A stretch of 64,000 nucleotides of DNA from Ectobius pallidus (taxonomy: Eukaryota > Arthropoda > Insecta > Blattodea > Ectobiidae): assembly GCA_964059195.1 (NCBI GenBank), contig CAXKWD010000013.1:25086611-25150610 (forward strand). Reading direction: 5' to 3'. The position numbers were made by a program, and so were the translations under genes. This document shows positions 34,454-45,927 of the stretch, one piece after another. Below the pieces are notes generated by a model. The model searched no databases. It was given only the letters and a program-made list of their open reading frames with translations, and was not told the DNA's origin. The first letter of the stretch is position 1; each line of letters starts with the position of its first letter.

Positions 34454-35253
34454 ATGCACACCATGCTGGTGGCAGTGCCTCTCATGGCTCTGCTAGCGAC
34501 GGCGCTCGCTGCTCCCGTCAACGTGAGCCACAGCAGCAGCGTCGTGAGCGTGGTTAATACCACCGAACAGTATCGGGCCTGCTGGATGGATTCTGACTGC
34601 GTCTCTTATCCATTCTGCCGAAAAAAGCCAGAAAACTGTAAGTGCATGACTAACGGTAGCTGTCTGTTGATACGGGGTTACGGACAGCACTGCACCTCTC
34701 ATCAGAACTGCGGAGACGCTATGCACTGTGTTACGCCAACTCCCCAACCTCTCGGAGGAAGCAGATTGAAAAGTGTTTGCAAATGTGTACCACATGCTAG
34801 ATTTTCTCGGTATATGAACCAGTGTCTTCGTGTAAACCCTCCAGTTCTTGGAGGTGAAATGCCACGATTCGCGGATCTTCCCAATCCCGGAGAAGAAGAT
34901 GCTGGCGTGCCAGAAGAAATCCCTGCCACCTATGGAGGTGCATTACTAGTTGGTTCTCTAAGCTCAGGCTTGGTGTTAGGGTGTCTTATTTTATCTCTCT
35001 GGTGCCATTATACAACTAACCAACAGCGCAAGAAATTGCTGGCCTCTCAACGCAGTCTATATTCCTCCAAAGAACAACCACCGTCAGATGAAACGGGTGG
35101 CGAGAAAATTCCTCTGGATATTTATCTTCCTCCTCCAGAAATGTACCAAACACCGGGATTCCACAACTACTTGGCGATATCGGACTGCGTTTGCACATCC
35201 CATATTCACGAGCAACTGGGGACGCTAGGATCCGAATTGAATCGAACGTTAAG
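34454..35253 (+). CDS. single-pass membrane protein with 12-cysteine ectodomain (first coding exon)
   Basis: The frame opens with an ATG in good context (A at -3). Residues 1-20 form a signal peptide (L/A-rich, ending A-L-A-A before P-V-N). The ectodomain (about 21-160) has 12 cysteines between C43 and C124, including C-K-C (62-64) and C-K-C (109-111) pairs. This spacing recalls the EB/WAP-like cysteine modules of arthropod secreted proteins. N-glycosylation sequons occur at N23, N35 and N67. Residues about 161-184 form one hydrophobic transmembrane helix, followed by QQRKK (stop-transfer) and a Ser/Pro-rich tail. The frame meets TGA at 35255-35257, but that stop overlaps AAG|GTGAGA, a near-consensus splice donor (GT at 35254-35255). 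The coding sequence therefore probably continues in a downstream exon. Gene identity is not recognised. A receptor or adhesion role is inference. Confidence 0.8.
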
Positions 35254-38200
35254 GTGAGACACGGTTTGTGACCACACCACGTGTCACATGTAGATCATGT
35301 GCACACGTGTCTGTGTGTGAGCGATACTTCCGAACATAATAGTTTGCTTAGCATTGAAAAATGTTTTTACATGTATCTAAATGCATGGGAGTATGCTCCA
35401 CAAAGCTATTCTAAAAAGTTCCTCTTACTTCCTGTCAAGTGATTCAAAATACAAAATTAAATTTGAACTCAACAATAGTAATACATTTAAATAAGTACAC
35501 CCAAATCAGGTTGTTATAATATATTTCCTAGATATAACAATGAATTTATAAATGAACAACAAAATAGTCACATCGTTTGAAATCTAAATTGTCAAAAGAA
35601 ATGCTGACTTGTTTATGTGTTATACATATATGTTAACGCTAGCAATACCAAGAGGGGGGCTCAGAGGCATATTTTTAAAATTTCGTATATTCTTATAAAT
35701 ACTAGAATTCAAATTGAAAACAATTGTACAGAATAACTATTGCCAATAAAATATTCTGCATTCGAAATACAAAGACAGTTTGAAAAAAAAAATCCAGTAA
35801 AATAGTGACATTAAAACTAAATTCCGTTGTTAACCTGAGAGAAATTTCACAATTTATGTTTTGGTTTATATTCAAAATGCATTTTAAATTTTATTTCGAT
35901 TGCTGGTAAACACTTCCAGTATTTTCACTGAACAATAGTATTAACAGCAATAACGTGAATTTTTCATTGTGTATTTTTAGACATCTTTCTCTTCATAAAA
36001 CGTGAATCATTATTGTAAAAACTATAATATATGACTACGATTTCTACATGATATTTATCGACTTATAACAAAAACTACTTTTATATTAATAATTTAAGCT
36101 TACAATAACAATAAAAATTAATTTAAGCAAAAGCAATGACTTATTAATAATTTCTGAGCATTTATTAGACTCTTCCTGGGAAAACACATAATGGAAAATA
36201 CCTTGGTATAGCTAGGGTTGAGCGAAAAACTAACTCACTTCAAATACACGAGTCAGTATTGAAATTAACTTACTTTCAAATGAAAACGATATTTTTGTCA
36301 ATACAAGCTTTATAATATCTGTCTTTTATCCCTGTAGTTATTTTTGCAAGCATACTGTTACAATTGATAATTCTTTATTAAACCGAAGCCAGCCAAAAAA
36401 ATAAAGAATTGTCCAAATGAAAGCTTTGCAAAATTTGCTTTACTGAAAACAAAGTCTAACATTTGCCTTAACTCAAGTATAGGATATTATAGTGATAATT
36501 TGAGAGAATATTCTTGTGAGGAGTTAAATGAACTTAAAAATCCTGCAATATATAATGAAATTGAATGCTTAAATTATAATTTACGATATGTAAACTGTAA
36601 AACTCAACCACGTATAACATGCAGATGTATTTAAAATTTACATTTCGTGAGGTATCAATAAAAATATTTGGTATGCATAACATCTTCATTCATGAATTTC
36701 CATGAAACATGTCATTGATTAAAGGGCCTACAACAAATCCTGGTCTAAATTTTAAGGCATGTATAAGTTGTTTTATAAAAATGTTGCAATATGCACTATT
36801 TTTCATCCTACTACTTTATTTATTTAAATAAATATTCTTCCCACTAATAGAGATGAAGGAAACCAATCAATATGAACTTTTGTTTTCACCAAACTGAATA
36901 TCATACATTTAAACTTCTTCTTTACAATGCATTTGAAGGTGTCGATTTTACCCAAAAGTAGCTAATTATTTTTACCATGAAAATTAAATTAATTAAAAAA
37001 AAAAAAAAAAAAAATATGATTCAGAAATGTTCTAGTTGTTTTCCTACAGAGTCACATGGATATTGTATATGACACCATTTTACTACAGGATATAATGTTA
37101 ATATGAAATTCTGTAAATAATTAATAATATTTGAAAATTAATATTCGATTTCATCAAACAGGTTAAGCCAGAAAAGTGTTAACTTCTTCGGCAGTGACCA
37201 CGAGTAGTTCAGTCTTAAAATGTTCAGTATACCATTCATTATTCTCTACTTTAAAACTGTCATTATGATAATGTTCAAATAGTAAGGCAACGCATTAAAA
37301 CGAATCAATTTACTAACACAATATTCTGTAATACCAAAAGATGTAACTGGCGAATTATTTATCATATGAGGTTAATTTTCGATTTATTTATCGAACAATT
37401 AATTGTTGTATAAAACTCTTAGCGATTTATTGTAGGGAAAAATTCTTTTAGTGCAGATAATTATTTCGCATAGTGACATAATTTCTAAAAATCTTTTTTT
37501 AATACCCGGATTATAAAACTAAAGGGTGATAAATTCAATTGTCAAAGGGTAATTCAAGGCATCACAATTCCAATTAACTTTATAAAATGCATTCTAAAAC
37601 CGTAATGTTTGAAATATTCTAAAATGAAATTATCCTCAAAAGATCTATCACTGTAGACTCAAACACCTTATTCCTAATGCGTCTCTTGCCATACTAATCA
37701 ATGTCACAAGATTGCTTAAGAGTATGAAGTGTATTGGAAAAATGTATCAGATACAGATGTATAATACAACTATATTAAATAGAGTGTACTTAAAATTACA
37801 AGAATCGGCTTTTGTGACCAACTTCTGGTTAGTGACAAATACTATCATAATACTATTTCAATTATTACTATTTTTGTTATTTTTCTTTATAGTTATTGCA
37901 CTTTTCAATTCAATTTGCTGGTTGTCCTTGTGGTCTGATATTAGATCCTGTCATTCACTTCGCAAGGAACACTGATTAGGCTTTAACCATTAATAATGAA
38001 GAGCAGGAAACATGTACCATTTTTATTCTTTACAAGTAGAAAGTATAAGAAGTTATTCCTCCAGACAAATAGATTGTTCAAGGGTTACTGTCAGGTGCAC
38101 GGTCAACTTGAGGAAATTCGCTAAGAAATTTAGGCCTTCAGAAAATTCTTAAGGTCTCAATTCATATACTACAGTATCATCTGAAGAAACAAACTATCAA

Positions 38201-39308
38201 ATACTTTTCCTGCTTTTTTAACATTAAAAAGCCCATACTGTTGAACAATTTTAACACTCTGGATCCTCGTGGTCGCTCTCGATAGAGGGAAAATGGTTAA
38301 TAAAACTTTCTTCCTATTCAGTGACAATAATTACAGTGTTAATAATTTACGTTAAATACGTAGTTACTTCTGATAGACTAAAAGTCTTGCTGAGAAAGGA
38401 ACCTCAAAAGCAGTTAAGGAGGTAGATTTAATCTAAATATTTCACAGATTTGCAGTATATATATGGCAGTGAAATGACTGGAGCTAAACTTTAAGCGAGG
38501 ATCGTTTACCGATCAAAAAATGTTTTGATCGGACGCTAGTTCTAAGCGATGGTAGGTTCGACTGACACCAAATTTTAAACATATAGGCCTATACATTACC
38601 TGATTCACCAGGTCATGATGGAGCCTGACTTTTTACTTTCGAAATGGGCACTAAATAAGACAAGTTCAAAGTTGTTTCCACATTAAGTCTATGGGAAGCC
38701 TACAGATTTATCTATTATAGAGAAACATTGTTGAGGTCAGAAAATATTCAGGAATATGTGTAGGTAAAAAGTATCAGAATGAAAAGGTAACATTTTTATC
38801 ATCTTTCGTTACATAAATCCAATTTAATACCAAGACACGGGAAAAATTAAAGAAAAACTGAATATATAATGGCTAAGATCCTACTTACAATGTAGCACTG
38901 TTTTGCACCCAACCAACCTAGTTTGCAACAAGATAAAGGAAAATGTAGTACCGGTACTCATTTCATGAAGAATACTACATAAATGTATGCACACTTTTAC
39001 GTAAATTTATTTTTTACACCCCAAATGGTAGGGAATATAAAAACAAGTTCCATGTAATTATGCTGAAGCCTTCAGTAAAATACAAAACACATTAAACAAG
39101 AACATGAAAGTAACAAAGCTAAACATAATCAAACAGAAAAGCACAACTAAAACAGTTCGAACGCATGGCCGAAAATAGGTAACTCCAAGGCTTCCTAAAT
39201 TAGCTTCAATAGGAGCAACTTTATATGAACTGGACGACACCAATTTAGCCTAAAGTACATATCACTTTAAACTAGTGTAACTGTACTTCCAATTAAAAAA
39301 AAAAAAAG
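35254..39308. other. AT-rich stretch, probably intron of the membrane-protein gene
   Basis: If the donor at 35254 is used, this is intronic. It has no gene-like frame. An A-run lies at about 36991-37013. The hydrophobic 87-codon frame at 37712-37975 is A/T-rich translation without other support. Confidence 0.4.
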
Positions 39309-41158
39309 AATTGTGGCATCCAGTGAGAGAGTGGGCTAAGCCAAAAACATTCAAATTTGAGTTACTGTCATCTCTGTGTAGTACATATAGTCGTGTAAAT
39401 GTAAACCTAATATTAAAGATATGAAAAGTAGAGTAGATATTCAGCCTTAAGCACTAGAATATAAGCTTATTAGAATCTATCAGGAAATCTGAAGCTGGAG
39501 ACGTAGAAAATTACAATTTACATACAATTTATTGCTGGTATCACAGTGTGCATTAATTATAAATTGACACAATGTTTTGTTACATATAAATAAAGTAGGC
39601 CTATTCTATAATAGAGTTATCTTTTAACCTTTGTCTTATAATGAATAAACTGTATAATTATTAGTGATGTTATATCAATAAGCTAATTAAAATAACTTAA
39701 ACATCAACTAGCCATATAGAAATTAGCATATTAATAAAATTAATTAAAAAGCAGTTGAATATCAACTAGTCATGAGATAAAATAAATTACAATTATTACA
39801 AACATTCATATGATGTCAAATGTCAATTAATTAAGATCACTATAATATTACACTATTATTATTAACAATTTCTTTCAACTTTAAATTAATGCAGGTTAAG
39901 CCTATATACTACACCTACGAAACTGTTTTTCGACCATTTGTTGTCATCTAGTGATCCCCCAACTACTGGTCTCAACTTTCAAGCGTTAATAATATTACCG
40001 AATGTAATGTTATAGTGTTCTTAATTGACATTTGACATCATATAAATGTTTGTAATAATTGTAATTTATTTTATCTCATGACTAGTTGATATTCAACTGC
40101 TTTTTAATTAATGTCATTAATATGCTAATTTCTATATGACCAGTTGATGTTCAACTTATTTTAATTAACTTATTGATATAACATTACTAGTAATTATACA
40201 GTATATTCATTATAAGACAAAGGTTAAAGGATAACTCTATTATATACTCTATTATATATTATATACTTTACTTTTATGTAACAAAAAACTGTGTCAATTT
40301 ATAAATAATGCACTCTGTGATACCAGCAATAAAGTTTTATGTGAATTCTAATTTTCTACGACTCCAGCTTCAGATTTCCTGATAGATTCTAATAAGATTA
40401 TATTATAGTGCTTAAGGCTGAATATCTACTCTCTTTTCATATAATTCAACACTAGTGGAATGAAATTTATTAATATTAATATTAAAGGTTTGTGTGGGTT
40501 CCTTCCTTATGTATAAAACAATTTTCATAAATTGTTTCTCCGGTGAGAGGGTGGGCTAAGCCAGCTAGGAAGCATTAGTAACGTGATATGCAGGGCGCGG
40601 TAATAGTCCAATCACCAGGTACTTTCACCTGGTAAAAGGTCCGAAGTTAATTTTTTAATATGTTTTATGTGGGATTTCTGTGGTGTAAAATCCATGTTTT
40701 TCCATTCGAGAACCCTGCGCGAGCTTCAGGGCAGCCGAAAACCTCGAAATTGTTAGGTTTTTGTAGTTTTTTTTTTTCCTTACAACTTCTAAACAACGCG
40801 TTATAACCTAAAACTTTCATTACAAAAGTTAAAGAGCATTAAATTTTCTACCATTCGCATTGTTCAACCGTTTTTTAAAACCAAATACGTACCGAGATAT
40901 GGCGCTTCATAATTTTGAAAATTTTTAAAAATATCGAAAAACTGCGGGGAAAAAACCCTTAAGAAGGTGATAAAGGGTTGGCACTGTGGTCTGAAGTTAA
41001 TTTTTGTAAACACTTTGAAATATGTAAATTCTGATAAGAAGATATAAATTAAGTGTTAAGATGAAATCTTTTCTCATTAGAAAGCCAAACACAAATCTAA
41101 AAATATCTCGATTCCGTTATTTCTGGCTTAGCCCACTCTCTCACTGGATGCCACAATT
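39309..41158. mobile_element. composite foldback transposon with perfect 35-bp TIRs
   Basis: Bases 39309-39343 (AATTGTGGCATCC, then AGTGAGAGAGTGGGCTAAGC, then CA) are perfectly inverted at 41124-41158. A third, diverged copy of this terminus lies in the left-end orientation at 40530-40563, which defines an inner element of about 630 bp (40530-41158). The block between the two left ends contains its own foldback: arms 39419-39851 and 40004-40446 are inverted copies around a loop of about 150 bp. No transposase frame is present. Superfamily is unassigned. Confidence 0.75.
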
Positions 41159-41319
41159 GTATCAGTGATATGAAGAGCTCGGTGTCTCCTTGCGTCTGAT
41201 GCTATGTATACTGAGGATGAAGAGCAAGCTGTCAGTTTCCAAATAAATGTATTGTAATGGTATAGGAAAGTCTACAAAGCTTTGGAATACACGTTACTAA
41301 AAAAGTATGACTAACTGAC

Positions 41320-41612
41320 TTGTTCCTGTAACCCCTATGGTGGGGCATAGGGCCTCCAAGTGGAGGTTTCATTACCTATACTAACTTCGTTACGCTTATT
41401 TTCCGTGAGAGGGCAGATGGTCAGGTGGTAAGCCCATCGCCTCTCAACTAAGGTATTACTTAGACGTGAAAGGGCCTTGAAATTTTTTTCCAGAGGCTCT
41501 ACTTAATCTTGAAGTTCTTTTACGTGCCCCCCAGCTTGAAGTCCCTCCCGGAGGACTCCCTGCCCAGGATTTTTACGTCCTGAAAATCCATCGACAGCGG
41601 CCGGGTTTGATC
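41320..41612. repeat. unclassified interspersed repeat abutting the LINE 3' end
   Basis: GC-richer, SINE-like sequence: GGCATAGGGCCTCCAAGTGG, CAGATGGTCAGGTGGTAAGC, AGGGCCTTGAAA, CTCCCGGAGGACTCCCTGCC, and a B-box-like CCGGGTTTGATCCC near 41600. No second copy is in the window, so boundaries and orientation are uncertain. It could also be part of the LINE 3' region. Confidence 0.4.
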
Positions 41613-41614
41613 CC

Positions 41615-44403
41615 GTAGATGTGTAGATGTAGATGTCTCGTTCTGTAGATCCTGTGTTGAGCAGGGCTCAAGGATATAGAACACGTCAGATAAAAACATA
41701 CATGCATGTTATAAAAAAAAAAACATGATACAAGAATTGTTATGTCACACTTACTCAAGCTGAAAAGAAATCATCCATATTGTAGAAGGTGTGAGTTACT
41801 AAATATTGCTTCAGAGCTCTTTTGAAAGATTTGCATTTGCTTTTAATACATAGTGATTTAATCTCTTTTGGAAGGTTATTGTATATTTGTATTGCGGAAT
41901 AATAAGCACCTTTCTGAAAAAGTTTTAATGAGTTAGCTGGTCTATGTAAATCATTCATGTTTCTAGTAGTACGCCCGTGTATACTGTGATTACTTTGAAA
42001 TTTATCAATATTATCTACCATGTAACACATAACAGAGTATATATACTCTCCGGTGAGAGTGAGGACTTTTAATTTTTCAAACAGCGGTTTACAAGATTCT
42101 CGTTTTTTCTTTCCACATATTATTCTTATTGCTCGCTTCTGTAATCTAAATATTTTTTCCCTATGTGCCGAGTTACCCCAAAAAATGATTCCGTACCTCA
42201 TAACAGAGTGAAAATATGCAAAATATACCGTGAGTAATGCGTCCTGTTGTAATATATCATTCAAAGTTCGTAGCGCAAAACATGCTGAACTTAGCTTAGA
42301 ACTTATCATTACAATGTGTTTCTTCCAGTCAAGATTTTGGTCAATTTGTAGTCCTAAGAATTTTATGTTGCTAATTTCCTCTATGATTTGTGTTTGATAA
42401 TTGATTACAATGTTTGAGATATATCTATTTTTTGTTCTAAATTGAATAAAGTGGGTCTTATCAATATTAAGTGACATTTTATTAGCTTGAAACCAAGTAT
42501 TTAATTCGTGAAAAGTCTTTGTAGCTAGTCTTGCTAAATCTTCTTGTGACTTTCCTGTTACGAGTACACTAGTATCATCTGCAAAAAGCAATGCCTTTGA
42601 TTCGTCACTTAAGTTATCTGGTAAGTCATTGATGAAAATTAAAAAGAGCAAAGGTCCCAGTATCGATCCCTGAGGTACTCCATTTTTAACAGTCCCTAAT
42701 TTTGATTCATTTCCATTTATTATTACCTTTTGAGTTCTATCAGACAGGTATGATTTGAACCACTTTAGTGTTATATTATCCAACCTATAGTGTTTCAGTT
42801 TTTGAAGTAGAATTTCATGATTTATACAGTCAAACGCCTTAGCTAGGTCACAAAAAATTCCTAGGGCATGTTTCTTTTTATCTAACGCTTCCAATATTTC
42901 TGTAGTGAGTTGAAATGTAGCATTATCAGTGGACATGCCACTTCTAAATCCAAACTGAGATGGTGTAAGAATGTTATTCAAATTAAGATAGTGTATTAAG
43001 CGGTTGTACATAACTTTTTCAAAAACTTTTGAAAATGAGGTTAGGAGTGATATAGGTCTATAATTTGATGGAACATTTTTGTCACCTTTCTTAAAGAGGG
43101 GCTTAACAATAGCATGCTTTAGTCTTATTGGAAATATTCCACTTTTTAACGAACAATTACAAATATGACTAAGAGGTTTACTAATTTCAGATGAGCAGCT
43201 TTTTAACAACTTATTACTTATCTCATCCCATCCAGAAGAGTTTTTGCTTTTGAGTGACTTGATTATATTTTCAATTTCTCTAGAGGAAGTTAATTTGATT
43301 TGAAATGTATGGTTCTGGACTATAGGTGTTTTAAGTAGGTCTGCTGCATTAATGCTAATATTAGTTGTAGGAATACATTTCTCTGCAATGTTTATAAAGT
43401 GATTATTAAAAGCATTTGTGATATCTGATACATTATCTAGCTTTTTGTTCTGGAATGTTAGTGACATGCAATCATTGTTTCCCTTTGATCTCCCTGTTTC
43501 GTTTTTAATTATATTCCATATAGTTTTAATTTTATTGTCTGATTTATTAATTATTTGTGAGAAATGCCTACTCTTTGCCTCTTTAATTACTTTCTTCAGT
43601 GTATTGCAGTACATTTTATAGTGTTCTTTATGAGCTGGGTTGTTACTGGTTCTACATTTTAAATATAGCTCTCTTTTGTTTCTACATGATATTTTAATGC
43701 CAGTGGTTAACCATGTTTTATTCCTTACATTAGGTAAATTAGCAGTTTTCTTTTTTGGAAAGTTAGTTTCAAAATGCCGCAACACAATATTTAGGAATTC
43801 ATTTAATTTACAGTCTACTTTGTCATAGGAAAATATAGATCCCCAGTTTTCATTCTTCAGATCTTGTTTGAAGTTTAAAATTGAAGCATCATTCATTACT
43901 CTAGTCATATGGGTATGTTTTTTAGTTGCGTTTACCTTACTATCGTTTAGCACTAACATTTGTGCATCATGGTCCGATAATCCATTTAATATTGGTAATA
44001 TTTTAAAGTTAGGGTGCTTTTCTATGTCTATGAATATATTATCTATTATTGTTTGAGAGTTGTTTTGGATTCTAGTTGGAAAGTTTACTACAGAGTCTAA
44101 ATTATAACTACCTAGTAGGGATATCAGTCTGATCTTTTTTTCACTATCAATTGAGAAGTCTACATTAAAGTCGCCGCACAGTATAATATTTACATTATTA
44201 CTATACAGATAGTTAAGAACCTTTTCTAACTGATTTGTAAAATAATTGAAATTACCTGTTGGTGCTCTGTAAATGGTCAGTATTACAAATGTACTGTTAT
44301 CCGTTTCCACTCTGGCTGCGCAGCATTCAAAATCCTGTTCCTTACAGTAGGAACTGGTGTCTATATCACTAAAATTTAAGTTACTTTTGATGAATATACT
44401 CAC
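41615..44403 (-). mobile_element. 5'-truncated non-LTR retrotransposon (CR1/Jockey group)
   Basis: The element runs on the minus strand. It consists of an endonuclease/RT frame, about 120 bp of 3' UTR with a T-run, and a terminal short tandem repeat (ACATCT/ACATCTAC units, plus-strand 41615-41637). Ending in a short tandem repeat instead of poly-A is common in CR1/L2-like elements. The 5' end is lost inside the endonuclease domain, at a junction with three tandem copies of a 7-bp GGTGTGA unit (minus strand). ORF1 is absent. Confidence 0.85.
41755..44403 (-). CDS. LINE ORF2 fragment: endonuclease (partial) and reverse transcriptase
   Basis: The frame is 882 codons without internal stops. The first codon is GTG and is not a true start: G-V-S-I-F fits the interior of an APE-type endonuclease, and a TGA lies two codons upstream. 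Residues 1-155 hold the rest of the endonuclease with G-D-F-N-V-D (77-82) and S-D-H-D (143-146). The reverse transcriptase spans about 425-690, with N-Y-R-P-I-S-L-L (447-454), C-D-L-A-K-A-F-D (518-525), G-V-P-Q-G-S-I-L-G-P (575-584) and catalytic F-A-D-D (607-610). The C-terminal part (about 720-882) is the usual cysteine- and basic-rich region of insect LINEs. The open frame implies a recent insertion. Lacking its N-terminus, promoter and ORF1, it should not be self-mobile. Confidence 0.9.
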   Translation of the reverse strand: MSIFIKSNLNFSDIDTSSYCKEQDFECCAARVETDNSTFVILTIYRAPTGNFNYFTNQLEKVLNYLYSNNVNIILCGDFNVDFSIDSEKKIRLISLLGSYNLDSVVNFPTRIQNNSQTIIDNIFIDIEKHPNFKILPILNGLSDHDAQMLVLNDSKVNATKKHTHMTRVMNDASILNFKQDLKNENWGSIFSYDKVDCKLNEFLNIVLRHFETNFPKKKTANLPNVRNKTWLTTGIKISCRNKRELYLKCRTSNNPAHKEHYKMYCNTLKKVIKEAKSRHFSQIINKSDNKIKTIWNIIKNETGRSKGNNDCMSLTFQNKKLDNVSDITNAFNNHFINIAEKCIPTTNISINAADLLKTPIVQNHTFQIKLTSSREIENIIKSLKSKNSSGWDEISNKLLKSCSSEISKPLSHICNCSLKSGIFPIRLKHAIVKPLFKKGDKNVPSNYRPISLLTSFSKVFEKVMYNRLIHYLNLNNILTPSQFGFRSGMSTDNATFQLTTEILEALDKKKHALGIFCDLAKAFDCINHEILLQKLKHYRLDNITLKWFKSYLSDRTQKVIINGNESKLGTVKNGVPQGSILGPLLFLIFINDLPDNLSDESKALLFADDTSVLVTGKSQEDLARLATKTFHELNTWFQANKMSLNIDKTHFIQFRTKNRYISNIVINYQTQIIEEISNIKFLGLQIDQNLDWKKHIVMISSKLSSACFALRTLNDILQQDALLTVYFAYFHSVMRYGIIFWGNSAHREKIFRLQKRAIRIICGKKKRESCKPLFEKLKVLTLTGEYIYSVMCYMVDNIDKFQSNHSIHGRTTRNMNDLHRPANSLKLFQKGAYYSAIQIYNNLPKEIKSLCIKSKCKSFKRALKQYLVTHTFYNMDDFFSA

Positions 44404-45313
44404 ACCTCACACCTCACACCGTGACCTTCCGATCTGGATAATACGCCTAATCCCGCCAATTTTTTCCGCCACCACTGTTTAATAATAAAGACAATGATGA
44501 TAACTGATAATTGATTGAACTCAGATTGGAAGGACAAAATAGACTAAACGCATATAGAGGAACTAATATGTCGATGTAGAATTGAGGATAAAATTGTATA
44601 ACAGTTTTAAAAAATGCAAACAACCAAATACTGTGAACTGAAATTATTAACAAAATCACTTTGTACGAAATAATTTCTATTTTATGTCACAAATATTTAG
44701 TGTAGAATAACTCATATTTTTTTAATGTATTTAGACCTTTTGAAATAGGCTAATTAAATGGTCTGCTAAATTTGTTATGCGAGATTTGTTATCATATTCT
44801 GATAAAATACGTTTTCGTAAAAAAAAAAATAAAAAAAAACACATACATTTTCTGAAATCAACATTGTATATTGAAATATGGTGTAATGAAAAAATGAGAA
44901 CTGTGATTATGTAGTGGGAATTCATTGTATGAATAAGACAGGCTGCTGAGAAAATTAGGTTGAAATTTCATTGGTGAGTATTAACTGTAACATGTACTTC
45001 AGTCTCAGTTCTGCTTGCATTGTTTTCCGGTAAGAATATCCTGTGCTTTATTTCGTAGTTCTGTTAATTCAATTTCAAATGCGTATTAATTAATAAAGGC
45101 TTTTCATCTTGTTCCCTTTTAACACTTTGCCTAAACGGTACTGGCCATTCTGTATAATGCCTAGGAATTATATAGAATGCCTAGGAAAAGTATGTCATAT
45201 TTTCACAAAAACTTATATTTCATAGTTTGCCTAAAACCATCAGGCATTCTATACATTACCAAGGCATTCTATAGAATACCGGGATTTGACACAATGCTGG
45301 TAACATATATATA
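44404..45313. other. AT-rich intergenic stretch
   Basis: No supported gene. An A-run with a single T interruption lies at about 44819-44840. A short diverged repeat of GCCTAGGAA-type words is visible at 45160-45190. Confidence 0.4.
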
Positions 45314-45409
45314 GAATATGTATATGTATATTTAGGCGTACACACACACACATATATATGTGTGTGTGTGTGAGTGTGTGTAGGCCTAAATATACATATA
45401 CATATACAC
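45314..45409. repeat. microsatellite hairpin (CA/TG inversion)
   Basis: GTATATGTATATTTAGGC, (AC)n, ATATATAT, (GT)n and GCCTAAATATACATATAC form a near-perfect hairpin of about 95 bp, in which the AC run pairs with the GT run. A purine (GA)n block with interruptions follows at about 45412-45470. Confidence 0.8.
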
Positions 45410-45927
45410 ACAGAGAGAGAGCGAGAGAGGCAAAAAGGTAGAAGCAAAGAGAGAGAGAGATGGAGAGAGTGTCGAAAGTCAAGATCGAATACACAGCCTA
45501 TGGTATAAAATCTTATTGCACAAATTCCGCGTACTTTTTTAACTGGGATACAACGTAATTCGTTTGTAATCACGATGTTACGATAGATGAGAAAAACAAT
45601 TCATGCCGGAGCCGAAAACGGAATTGTGACTTTAACTATAACATTAACATTCACTTAACGCCATTGGCTACTACCACGCAAAGTGTTTGAAGTTATAAAA
45701 TACCCCTTTCGGCTTACGAATAGTTCAAGTTGTGAAAAATGTGTTATTTTATTACAATCATCCGGTCGTTATTTTTGGCCCTACCTGATTAATAAAGGTA
45801 ATCTATCGGAGACATTTTCAACAAACATCAAAATCATATTCCTTATTACCAGGACCCGAATTCTAATGACATGTCATCTTTTTATTGATGCTGCATAGAC
45901 ATTACCAACATGTAGATAAATCCTAAT

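Noticed and set aside
37712..37975. 87-codon hydrophobic frame as a small membrane protein
   Set aside because: Hydrophobicity comes from T-rich DNA (Phe/Leu/Ile codons), and nothing else supports translation.
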